19,243 nucleotides of DNA. Source: an uncultured Oscillospiraceae bacterium. Lineage in GTDB: Bacteria; Bacillota; Clostridia; Oscillospirales; Oscillospiraceae. This document shows, one piece after another, positions 1 through 7,226 of this stretch (the stretch's first letter is position 1; the number at the start of each line of letters is the position of its first letter). The position numbers and the translations under genes were made by a program. The stretch is from positions 1-19,243 of the forward strand of contig CAKTQE010000045.1 of NCBI GenBank assembly GCA_934593275.1, given 5' to 3'. The notes under the pieces were generated by a model. That model was not told the origin of the DNA. It did no database searches and saw only the letters and a list, made by a program, of their open reading frames with translations.

Positions 1-22
1 TCCTTTTTTTGATTGTATTTAT

Positions 23-51
23 ATTATAGCACATGAATTTAAAAAAGTAAA
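23..51 (-). promoter_or_regulatory. Leftward sigma-A-type promoter for a gene outside the window
   Basis: On the minus strand there is a TTTACT -35 box (46-51), a 17-bp spacer and a perfect TATAAT -10 box (23-28) preceded by TG one base upstream (extended -10). Transcription would start near position 16 and run off the left edge. The surrounding 60 bp are AT-rich, unlike the rest of the window. The downstream gene is not visible, so its identity is unknown. Confidence 0.6.
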
Positions 52-78
52 GTTTTTATGTTAACACTCTACTACGGT

Positions 79-204
79 AAATTTGTTACAAATACCGTAT
101 ATTGAACGTGCCTGTCATTGTTTTGCATCCACAAAATACGGAAAACGCGGAAAATACAACCCATGCGGATACTCGGAATCACCCAATACCCACATAATTG
201 TCAA
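79..204. repeat. Intergenic repeat block, copy 1 (ATTTGTTACAAAT module)
   Basis: This block contains the short palindrome ATTTGTTACAAAT followed by a stretch resembling GTTTTGCATCCACAAAAT, and ends in ACCCAATACCCACATAATTG. A closely similar block lies at 12036-12147. Shorter relatives of its first half form the linkers at 4106-4189, 4478-4562 and 4851-4935. In both full copies the block sits next to a TTGACAR heptamer array just beyond the 3' end of a minus-strand gene. No coding sequence is supported in positions 1-266. Confidence 0.75.
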
Positions 205-265
205 TTTTCAATTGTCCATTGTCAATTGAAAAAAACTGTCCACTGTCCACTGTCAACTGTCAATT
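196..265 (-). repeat. Degenerate TTGACAR heptamer array after the hybrid kinase gene
   Basis: Read on the minus strand, the array starts 2 nt after the kinase stop codon. It runs TTGACAG, TTGACAG, TGGACAG, TGGACAG, a T-run, then TTGACAA, TGGACAA, TTGAAAA, TTGACAA. The TTGACA core reads in the direction of the adjacent gene. Comparable arrays follow thrB (12138-12170) and the CBS-domain gene (18687-18733). No conventional rho-independent terminator is visible for the kinase gene, so the array occupies the position where one would be expected. Confidence 0.8.
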
Positions 266-266
266 C

Positions 267-2663
267 TCACTCCCCCACTTCCCGCACCGCTTCTTCCAGC
301 TTTCCCTCGTCTACGGGTTTGGCCACGTGGGCGTTCATGCCGGCGTTCAGGCATTCTTGGATGTCTTCCCGGAATGCGTTGGCGGTCATGGCGATGATGG
401 GGGTGGATTTGGCGTCGGGGCGGTTCAGGGCGCGGATGGCTTTGGCGGCTTCCAGGCCGTTCATGACCGGCATCATAATGTCCATGAAAATATACTGGAA
501 TGTCCCCTCTTTGGAGTTTTTAAAGGCTTCCACCGCTTCCTGGCCGTTGCGGGCGGTTTGGACGGTGAGTCCCAGGGCGTTCAGGAGCATTTGGGAGATT
601 TCCAGATTGATGTCGTTGTCTTCAACCAGCAGGGCGGTTTTCCCGGAAAGGTTCAGCTTTTCCAGGGGCTTTTTCACCAGGGCCTGGGGGTTGGGGTCGA
701 TTTTCAGGGGGAGGTTCACGGTAAAGGTGGTGCCTACGTCCTCCTGGCTGTCCATGGAAATGGTACCGCCCATGATTTTTACAATGTCTTTCACAATGGC
801 AAGGCCCAAACCGGTGCCGGTGAAACCGCTGGTGGCTTCCCGCTTTTCCCGGACAAAGGGTTCAAAGGCGTGTTCCTGGAAGTCCTTGCTCATGCCGTAG
901 CCCGTATCAGTGCAGACGAATTCATAGTTGGCGACCTTTCCGTCACAGGACAGCTCCCGGCAGTAGACGGTGACGCTGCCGCCGGGGCGGTTGTATTTGA
1001 CGGCGTTGGAGGCAATGTTCATCAGCAGCCGGTTTAAATACTCGGTGCTGCCCAGGAAATACCGGTGGCGGATGGTACTCATGTCCTTGCCCCCGTGGAA
1101 TGCCAGCCCCCGGTTGGTGGCGGAGGTTTCAATGACATTGACCACATTGTTGAGGACGCTTACCAGGTCCAGGGGCTTTTCTTCCAGAACCAGGTGTTCA
1201 GACTCCACCTTGCTCATATCCAGAATGTCATTGAGGATGGACTGCAAATAGTCCAAAGACGACAAAACTTTCTCTTTGTACCCCTGGAGCTTTTCTTTGT
1301 CGGAATAAAACTGGTCCGAAAGCTTGATCATGCCGATGATGCCGTTCAAGGGGGTGCGGATGTCGTGGCTCATGCGGCGCAGGAAGTTGGTTTTGGCCAT
1401 ATTGGCCCGCTCCGCCTCCTGGGCGGCGGCTTTCAGCTTTTCCCGGACGGCGATCTCGTAGCTTTTCTGCTCGTCAATGTCGAAAATGGTCATCAGCACA
1501 TCGGTAACGGTGCCGTTTTCGTCACATTTTTTCACAATGAAAGACAGGGTGTACCATTTCCCGTTGGTGGCTTTCAGGTCCATGGAAAGGATTTTCCGGT
1601 TGCGCAGCCGCCGGGCCAGGGTGTCAAAATCGGTGAATGCCCGCAAATCCTGATAGAATTCCGGGCGGATGTATTTTTGAAGCACCGTATCCCGGAAAGA
1701 GTCCAGGGTCTCGGGATAGGGAAATTCCTTGTCCTTGCCGGAGACCACCACATATTCTTTCCGAACCAAATCGATCATGCAGAGGCATTCATAGAATTCC
1801 GCCAGGGCTTCAATGACCTCGTTTTTGTTGGCCTCTGCCTGATAGGCATCTTCCAGGGCCTTTTTCTGCCGCTCCTGGGCCTCTACCAGGTCGTCAATAT
1901 ACCGGAAGCCCATGACCACGCAGAAGTCTTCCTCGTTTTTCAGCCGCACCACCTGCATGTCAAAATACCGGTGGCCTTTCGGGCAGAAAGCACACTGGAA
2001 GCGGTAGGCAAACCGCTCATGCTCCGAAAGATAGGTTTGCAAAAAGGCCTTGCTGACCTTTTCCAGAAAGTCCGGAGCAGACTCCTTGACCACAAAACGG
2101 TCATGGAGAAATTGCATGTAGCTGGAATACTCGTTGACATCCCCGCCCAGGGCTTGCAGGGCCTCCAGGGTGAGGTCCTTGGAGGTTTGCTTGACGGCGT
2201 AGATGGTGTTTTGATCCAGGTTGGCATAATAAATGGCGGAATAGTCCACGGTGACGGTATCCAGCACGTTTTTTTCCCGGATCAGGGCCTTGTTGTTGGA
2301 AATATCAATGAACGTGGTGATGATGACCCGCTGGCCCTGGGGGTTCATTACAGAGACGGTCCGGGCCTGTACCTGGGTCTGCGTTCCGTTTTTCCCGCGC
2401 AGGACGCATTCGTAGGTAATGGGGCCGTCATGGTTCCGCAGTTCTTTGAGTTCCCGGACCGTCAGGTCATCGGAAAAAATCGCGTCCTCAAGAATACCCC
2501 GGAAATTGGCCTGGGCTTCCTGTAGATCCCCAAAGCCCCCCATGCGCAGGGCCTCGGCGTTCATCTGCTGGATGGTGTAGTCCGGGATGGTGTAAATCAG
2601 GATGCCGTAGTAATCCATGTCCAAAAGGCTTTTAAAATAGTCCTGGGTCTCCCACTTTGTCAT
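267..2663 (-). CDS. Cytoplasmic hybrid sensor histidine kinase with PAS-like sensors and C-terminal receiver
   Basis: This 798-residue protein has no membrane segment or signal peptide, so it probably senses a cytoplasmic signal or works with a membrane partner. Residues 1-125 and about 135-400 look like PAS-type sensor domains, including a CxxC at 224-227. The HisKA H-box at 428-440 carries the phosphoacceptor His433. The ATPase domain shows the N-box (Asn549, Asn553), the DTGYG G1 box (586-590) and the GTGLGLAI G2 box (616-623). The receiver at 675-795 has the acidic pair Glu681-Asp682, phosphoacceptor Asp728, Thr760 and Lys782. All catalytic residues are present, so autophosphorylation and transfer to its own receiver are expected. 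A GAGGTGA ribosome site lies 5-7 nt upstream of the start. It follows the GGDEF gene by 22 bp and is probably co-transcribed with it. There is no output domain and no Hpt domain, so the downstream partner is unknown. Confidence 0.93.
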   Translation of the reverse strand: MTKWETQDYFKSLLDMDYYGILIYTIPDYTIQQMNAEALRMGGFGDLQEAQANFRGILEDAIFSDDLTVRELKELRNHDGPITYECVLRGKNGTQTQVQARTVSVMNPQGQRVIITTFIDISNNKALIREKNVLDTVTVDYSAIYYANLDQNTIYAVKQTSKDLTLEALQALGGDVNEYSSYMQFLHDRFVVKESAPDFLEKVSKAFLQTYLSEHERFAYRFQCAFCPKGHRYFDMQVVRLKNEEDFCVVMGFRYIDDLVEAQERQKKALEDAYQAEANKNEVIEALAEFYECLCMIDLVRKEYVVVSGKDKEFPYPETLDSFRDTVLQKYIRPEFYQDLRAFTDFDTLARRLRNRKILSMDLKATNGKWYTLSFIVKKCDENGTVTDVLMTIFDIDEQKSYEIAVREKLKAAAQEAERANMAKTNFLRRMSHDIRTPLNGIIGMIKLSDQFYSDKEKLQGYKEKVLSSLDYLQSILNDILDMSKVESEHLVLEEKPLDLVSVLNNVVNVIETSATNRGLAFHGGKDMSTIRHRYFLGSTEYLNRLLMNIASNAVKYNRPGGSVTVYCRELSCDGKVANYEFVCTDTGYGMSKDFQEHAFEPFVREKREATSGFTGTGLGLAIVKDIVKIMGGTISMDSQEDVGTTFTVNLPLKIDPNPQALVKKPLEKLNLSGKTALLVEDNDINLEISQMLLNALGLTVQTARNGQEAVEAFKNSKEGTFQYIFMDIMMPVMNGLEAAKAIRALNRPDAKSTPIIAMTANAFREDIQECLNAGMNAHVAKPVDEGKLEEAVREVGE

Positions 2664-2685
2664 TGTGTGTCACCTCATCATCTTG

Positions 2686-3759
2686 TTACCGGACCCGCCG
2701 GTCCCGGCCTGTCTGCTGGTAAAAGGCCCGTTTGGCTTCGTACATCCTCTTTTCCGCCGCGCTGACCAGCGCGTTTACCGGAGTTTCGTACAAACACCCA
2801 TGGGCGCAGCCCACGGAGAGATGGTAGGAAGCTTCTTCAACGCGCTCCACCGCCTTTTGCAGCTGCTCTTCCACCCATTCTGGCGTCTCTCCCGGCACCA
2901 GGGCCACAAATTCGTCGCCGCCAATGCGGAAAGTGTTCTGCGCCCCAAAGGTCTCCTGCAGGGCCTTGCCTACGAACCGGAGCATTTCGTCCCCGGCCTC
3001 GTGGCCCTGGGTGTTGTTCAGCTCGTGCAGACCGTTGATGTCCCCATACACGCAGGAAAGGGGGCCTTTTTGCTCTTTGTATTTATTCAGCATCCATTCA
3101 TAGGTGTTCCGGTTCCGCAGCCCCGTCAGCATGTCAATCCCGCTGAGACGGCTGACCTCCCGGGCATATAAAATCCGCTGGTATTTGAGACACATCATGT
3201 AGCTGCAAACGATCATGCTGAGACTGCCAAAGAAGCACACATTTGCAATGTCCCCCAGTAAAACCCGCTGGTCCTTAACGCTTATCGCCGTGACCAAAAA
3301 GGCGGCGCAGCCCAGCAAAATGGCCACGACCATGCGAATGGGCCGGTCTGTAAACAGCAGCGGCACCGTCAGCACCAGGGCCACAAAGGAAACAGCAGGC
3401 TCCTGGGGCCGGGACACCGTACCCAGCATGATCCCCAGGCAGAACATTTCCGCGATATAGCCATAGACATGAAACAGCATGACCCAGGGCCGCTTTTTGT
3501 GTTTGACACAGTGGGTCAGGAGGAAAATCACCATGGTGAGGACCATCGCGGAAAAATAAACACGCCGGGCGTAGCGGAAGTCTTCCAGCGCAAAGGAAAG
3601 GGAAACCATCTCCATCAGGGCCAGTGCCGTCACAAAGGAAAATACCAGCAGACTTTTCCCGTTCTCCCGATAAACATCCGCCGCCACCATCGCATATTTT
3701 TCCGGCGGTATCCCGGCATAAATCAGATATTTCGTGAGAAAATTCTCCTTTTCTCTCAT
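2686..3759 (-). CDS. Membrane-bound GGDEF-domain protein (probable diguanylate cyclase)
   Basis: A 357-residue protein with about six hydrophobic segments between residues 36 and 190, followed by a GGDEF domain at roughly 200-350. The domain carries the family entry motif DMLTGLRNR (209-217), a metal-binding Asp240 and an intact GGDEF at 280-284, so cyclic-di-GMP synthesis from two GTP is plausible. The RxxD inhibitory site normally found five residues before GGDEF is absent (FGAQ occupies that place), which suggests it escapes classical product inhibition. The N-terminal membrane region is not one I can name. It lies 22 bp upstream of the hybrid kinase on the same strand, so the two probably form one signalling operon. 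The start is supported by AGGGG 7 nt upstream, a modest ribosome site. Confidence 0.9.
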   Translation of the reverse strand: MREKENFLTKYLIYAGIPPEKYAMVAADVYRENGKSLLVFSFVTALALMEMVSLSFALEDFRYARRVYFSAMVLTMVIFLLTHCVKHKKRPWVMLFHVYGYIAEMFCLGIMLGTVSRPQEPAVSFVALVLTVPLLFTDRPIRMVVAILLGCAAFLVTAISVKDQRVLLGDIANVCFFGSLSMIVCSYMMCLKYQRILYAREVSRLSGIDMLTGLRNRNTYEWMLNKYKEQKGPLSCVYGDINGLHELNNTQGHEAGDEMLRFVGKALQETFGAQNTFRIGGDEFVALVPGETPEWVEEQLQKAVERVEEASYHLSVGCAHGCLYETPVNALVSAAEKRMYEAKRAFYQQTGRDRRVR

Positions 3760-3833
3760 ACCAATCCCCTACTTTCCCCGCAAACCGGCTTGCTTTCCAC
3801 CGGATTACAGGAATTTTATAAAGCTTCTGTATC

Positions 3834-3862
3834 AGTTTATCATAAGATGGGGGATAATGCAA
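3834..3862 (-). promoter_or_regulatory. Candidate promoter for the GGDEF / hybrid kinase operon
   Basis: On the minus strand there is TTGCAT (3857-3862), a 17-bp spacer and TAAACT (3834-3839), preceded by TG at the extended -10 position. The predicted leader to the GGDEF start codon is about 68 nt. Spacing is ideal but the -10 matches the consensus only 4 of 6, so this is a moderate call. Confidence 0.45.
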
Positions 3863-3894
3863 TCCTCCTTGTTTCTCCTACTTTTAGTGTGTAT

Positions 3895-4105
3895 TGACCC
3901 GTATCAAAAACGGTATCCCAATGGACGGTGCCGGGCAAATACAACCTGTGTGGATGAATGGTACGACCCGATATACGGAACAATGTAGCGGCGTTGACCC
4001 AACGCCATTCCAGCCCCGGCGAGGGGCAGGCCCCGTGGGATGTTACGGATACGAACGTCCAACGAGTGGCCTTACGGCCAATGGCGGCAGATTGCCGCCG
4101 CTACA
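3895..4105 (+). repeat. Composite palindromic repeat, copy 1 (lacks right arm and left-end palindrome)
   Basis: This copy has part of the left arm (from about 3935, including the CCTGTGTGGATGAATGG segment) and a full 122-bp inner unit at 3984-4105 bounded by the 10-bp inverted ends TGTAGCGGCG and CGCCGCTACA. It lacks the GTAGGGGCGGC left-end palindrome and the right arm, and runs straight into the 84-bp linker at 4106-4189. The sequence before the left arm (3899-3934) resembles that at 18774-18809, so the copy is a deletion form of the same element. Positions 3863-3894 show nothing recognisable. Confidence 0.8.
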
Positions 4106-4189
4106 ATACATTTGTTACAAATTACCGTGTTTTCAACGTTTCTATCATCGTTTTGTGTCCGTAAAATATCAAAAACGTGGTACATTCCC

Positions 4190-4477
4190 GTAGGGGCGGC
4201 AACCTGCCGCCCGCCACGTATCGAATACAACCTGTGCGGGTGAATGGTAAAACCCAATATACGGTACAAATGTAGCGGCGTTGACCCAACGCCACTCCAG
4301 CCCCGGCGAGGGGCTGGCCCCGTGGGATGTTACGGATACGAACGTCCAACGAGTGGCCTTACGGCCAATGGCGGCAGATTGCCGCCGCTACAGTGGGTGG
4401 TACCATATTTTGGGTGGTACCATTCATCCCAACAGATTATACGTCCAACGTGGCGGGCGGCTAATAGCCGCCCCTAC
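4190..4477 (+). repeat. Composite palindromic repeat, copy 2 (complete, 288 bp)
   Basis: The outer ends are GTAGGGGCGGC and GCCGCCCCTAC. The outer arms of about 80 bp are inverted copies of each other, each with a GC-rich palindrome, an ACGT site and a GAATGGTA-like segment. Between them lies a 122-bp inner unit (4271-4392) with its own perfect 10-bp inverted ends. The inner unit is a chain of hairpins: GGCGTTG/CAACGCC, AGCCCC/GGGGCT, TGGCC/GGCCA and GGCGGCA/TGCCGCC. The element repeats 373 bp further on with an 85-bp linker between copies. There is no credible coding sequence, so it resembles a non-autonomous mobile element. Confidence 0.85.
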
Positions 4478-4562
4478 AATACATTTGTTACAAATACCGT
4501 ATATTTTACGTGTCTAATGCCGGTTTATCGTTTCGAATAATGGAAAAACGCTGTACATTGCC

Positions 4563-4850
4563 GTAGGGGCGGCAACCTGCCGCCCGCCACGTGGCAAATA
4601 TAACCTGTGTGGATGAATGGTACGACCCGATATACGGAACCAAATGTAGCGGCGATGATTCATCGCCATCCAGCCCCGGCGAGGGGCTGGCACCGTTGGA
4701 TGCTACGGATACGAACATCCAACGAGTGGCCTTACGGCCAATGGCGGCAGATTGCCGCCGCTACAGGGGGGGTACAATATTTTGGGTTGTACCATTCAAC
4801 CACACAGGTTCAACATCCCACGTGGCGGGCGGCAAGGTTGCCGCCCCTAC
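4563..4850 (+). repeat. Composite palindromic repeat, copy 3 (complete, 288 bp)
   Basis: Same architecture and exactly the same length as the copy at 4190-4477, with the inner unit at 4645-4765. Here the first inner hairpin reads GGCGATG/CATCGCC instead of GGCGTTG/CAACGCC, and a GTTGGATG/CATCCAAC stem is perfectly paired. The 85-bp linker that follows (4851-4935) is a close relative of 4478-4562. It leads into a truncated fourth left end at 4936-4946, after which the lgt terminator region begins. Confidence 0.85.
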
Positions 4851-4995
4851 AATACATTTGTTACAAATACCATATATTTTACGTGTCTAATGTCGGTTTT
4901 GCGTTCCGAAAAATGCGAAAACATTGTACATTGCCGTAGGGGCGGCAATGTACCGTGTTTTCCGTATTTTTCGGGCGTAAATCACTATGAATTGC

Positions 4996-5044
4996 AAAAA
5001 ACCACGGGGACAACCTGGGCTGGGTGCCTGGGGTGTCCCCGTGG
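4996..5044 (-). terminator. Rho-independent terminator of the ymfF-ymfH-lgt operon
   Basis: On the minus strand, starting 2 nt after the lgt stop codon, an 11-bp perfect stem CCACGGGGACA / TGTCCCCGTGG (arms at 5034-5044 and 5002-5012) encloses a 21-nt GC-rich loop. A run of six T follows at once. The position and T-run make this a clear terminator. Confidence 0.9.
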
Positions 5045-5046
5045 GG

Positions 5047-5940
5047 TTAGTTTTGTTTGGATTTTTTCGCTTTCTGCGCCTCGATCCGTTTTTCCAGGTC
5101 GGCGGCGCAGCGGTATTGGGCCAGGTTTTGGGGGTCGTGGGGGCGGAAGTGCTGGTAGAGTAGGATACTGGTTGCCACCAGGCAGCTGACGGCGGCCAGG
5201 ACCTGGCTGACACGGAAAGAACCCCAGTAGAGGCTGTCCATCCGCAGGCCCTCGATGATGGCCCGGCCTAGGCCGTACCAGGCTACGTAGCCCAGGGCGA
5301 TCTGGCCGTCGTAGGCGCGCTTGGAATAGAGAAAGTGGAGGGCGATAAAGCCGCAGAGATTCCACAGGCTTTCATAGAGGAAAGTGGGGTGGTAATACTC
5401 CCACTGGCCGGTGACGGTGTTGTACAGGCCCATGCGGGAGAAGGCATCGGTGGCCGCGCCGAAGGCTTCCCGGTTGAAGAAATTACCCCAGCGGCCCACC
5501 AGCTGGCCAATGAGGAAGCCCATGACCACCAGATCCAGCAGTGCTTTCATGGAGCATTTTTTCACCCGGCAATATACCGCCACCCCCAGCACCGCACCCA
5601 GAACGCCGCCGTAAATGGCCAGGCCGCCGTTCCAGATGTAGAGGACGGAAATGGGGTCGGCGGCGTAATCCTGCCAGGAAAAGACGCAGTAGTAAATTCT
5701 GGCGCAGACCACCGCAAAGGGAGTGATCCAGAGGATGCCGTCTAAAATGTCGTCATCGGTGAGGGCGGCGTATTTACTCCGGCGGCAGCAGTAGATGCCA
5801 GCCAGCAGCAGACCCAGGGCAATGACCGCCCCGTAGAGGTGGATGGTCAGGGGGCCAATGGAAAAATAGCGGATGGGGTTTACTTCCATGCCCAGGGCGG
5901 GAAAAGAAATAAATGAATAATTGGCGGGGTTCACACTCAT
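5047..5940 (-). CDS. lgt: Prolipoprotein diacylglyceryl transferase
   Basis: Lgt transfers the diacylglyceryl group of phosphatidylglycerol to the lipobox cysteine of prolipoproteins at the outer face of the cytoplasmic membrane, the first step of lipoprotein maturation. The 297-residue protein is polytopic, with hydrophobic segments near 31-51, 66-86, 104-124, 133-148, 192-205 and 243-262. The Lgt signature GRWGNFFNREAFG spans 149-161, with Arg150 matching the essential signature arginine. HPTFLYE (184-190) and GRAIIEGLR (225-233) are further family motifs. IYGG at 109-112 replaces the histidine form seen in Escherichia coli. Length is normal. Its start codon overlaps the stop of the ymfH-like gene in an ATGA arrangement, and AGGAG lies 8 nt upstream, so translation is probably coupled. 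The C-terminus is Lys-rich and presumably cytoplasmic. Confidence 0.97.
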   Translation of the reverse strand: MSVNPANYSFISFPALGMEVNPIRYFSIGPLTIHLYGAVIALGLLLAGIYCCRRSKYAALTDDDILDGILWITPFAVVCARIYYCVFSWQDYAADPISVLYIWNGGLAIYGGVLGAVLGVAVYCRVKKCSMKALLDLVVMGFLIGQLVGRWGNFFNREAFGAATDAFSRMGLYNTVTGQWEYYHPTFLYESLWNLCGFIALHFLYSKRAYDGQIALGYVAWYGLGRAIIEGLRMDSLYWGSFRVSQVLAAVSCLVATSILLYQHFRPHDPQNLAQYRCAADLEKRIEAQKAKKSKQN

Positions 5941-7226
5941 GCTTCATGCTCCTTTCGGATGGGTTCAATAACGGACAGGCAGCACCGGTCCTGCCGGACC
6001 GTCTCCCGCAAAAAGTTTTCCACATCCTCTTTTTCAATGGTTTCATAAACCTTTGGGAACCGGAAGTAGTCAAAGTCCGTCAGTTCATAGGCGCAGACCC
6101 GGAAACAGGTGGCGTCAAAAGAGTCCAGACTCCGGATGCGGCGGCCCAAGGCACTGCGCTTCATCCGGGAGAAGTCCTTTTGGGACAGGCCCTGTTCCAG
6201 CAGCCGCCCGCAGCCCTCTACCACCGCCTCCAGCACCGCTTCCGGCTCCATGCTGTCGCCGCCGCAGGTAAAGAGGGCGCAGCCGTCCACGGTTTCAAAG
6301 CCGCCGCCGAAAGAGCCGTCGATGATGCCCCGGTCATACATTTGCAGGTACAGATCCGAGCTTTCCCCAAAGAGGGCTTCGGCAGCCAGATCCGCAATCA
6401 TTTCCCGGCGGATGGCTTCTTCCCCCCGGCCCAGGGGGGCGCACTTAAAGGCCAGGGTAAAGGTGGGCATGGATACTTCCATCCGGGCTTTGGTCAGAGG
6501 TTGGGGGCAGGTCAAGGGTTCCTGCCAGTCCTGTATTTTTTCGCCCACTTCCCGCTGTTCGTCTCCCAGAACATCCCGGGCCATTTGGCAGACCGCCTCC
6601 GCATCCACGTCTCCCACCACGCAGAGCATCATGTTCCCTGGGATGTAAAAGGCCCTGTGGCACAGGTACAGGTCTTCCGGGGTGATGTCCCGAATGCTTT
6701 CGGAGGTTCCTAAGATGGGGACCCGGATGGGGTGACGGCTGTAGAGGACCTTGACCAGATTTTCAAACACCACGCTGTCGGCGGCGTCCCGGTTCATGCC
6801 GATTTCCTGGTCGATGATGCCCCGCTCTTTTTCCACGCTCTCCTGGGTAAAATAGGGGGTGCTGACGAATTCCAGCAGCAGATGCAGGCAATCTTCAAAG
6901 TGGTCCGTGCAGGAAAAATAATAGGCGGTCATATCGTAGCTGGTAAAGGCGTTGGTACTGGCCCCCCAGACGGAGAATTCTTCGCTTACATCCCGCTCCC
7001 CGGGCAGGTCAAACATTTTGTGTTCCAGATAATGGGCAATGCCCCCAGGCACATGATGCTCCCGGCCCTCAAACCGGAAATCCTGGTGGATGGAGCCGAA
7101 ATCCGTTACAAAATAGGCAAGCTTTTTGGAAAAGCCCTTTCTGGGCAATACCGCCACCCGCAGACCGTTGGGCAGGGTCTGGCGGCAGACGGTTTCGTCA
7201 AGGCTCTCGTAAAACTCCTGGATCAT
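5937..7226 (-). CDS. ymfH: M16-family zinc metallopeptidase, YmfH-like (catalytic partner)
   Basis: The 429-residue protein has the inverted zinc motif HYLEH at residues 65-69 (zinc ligands His65 and His69, catalytic Glu68). Glu141, in a KERGIIDQEIGM context, is the likely third ligand. It is therefore the active member of a two-protein M16 peptidase. The partner is encoded immediately upstream, and the two share an ATGA stop/start overlap. Database naming ties the Bacillus YmfF/YmfH pair to EF-P 5-aminopentanol modification, but the true substrate here is unknown. No signal peptide is seen, so it is probably cytoplasmic. The start is supported by AAAGGAG 7 nt upstream. It overlaps lgt by 4 bp, which ties the three genes into one operon. 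Confidence 0.93.
   Translation of the reverse strand: MIQEFYESLDETVCRQTLPNGLRVAVLPRKGFSKKLAYFVTDFGSIHQDFRFEGREHHVPGGIAHYLEHKMFDLPGERDVSEEFSVWGASTNAFTSYDMTAYYFSCTDHFEDCLHLLLEFVSTPYFTQESVEKERGIIDQEIGMNRDAADSVVFENLVKVLYSRHPIRVPILGTSESIRDITPEDLYLCHRAFYIPGNMMLCVVGDVDAEAVCQMARDVLGDEQREVGEKIQDWQEPLTCPQPLTKARMEVSMPTFTLAFKCAPLGRGEEAIRREMIADLAAEALFGESSDLYLQMYDRGIIDGSFGGGFETVDGCALFTCGGDSMEPEAVLEAVVEGCGRLLEQGLSQKDFSRMKRSALGRRIRSLDSFDATCFRVCAYELTDFDYFRFPKVYETIEKEDVENFLRETVRQDRCCLSVIEPIRKEHEA

Noticed and set aside
1065..2525. Long plus-strand open frame opposite the hybrid kinase
   Set aside because: The minus strand carries all kinase motifs; the plus-strand product shows no recognisable domain or ribosome site.
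4190..4935. Possible CRISPR array
   Set aside because: The period is 373 bp with similar rather than unique intervening sequence. The heptamer arrays have no spacers and there are no cas genes.
3894..4939. Several open frames of 65-110 codons in the repeat array
   Set aside because: They translate palindromic repeats in several frames with near-identical products caused by DNA repetition, and lack ribosome sites.
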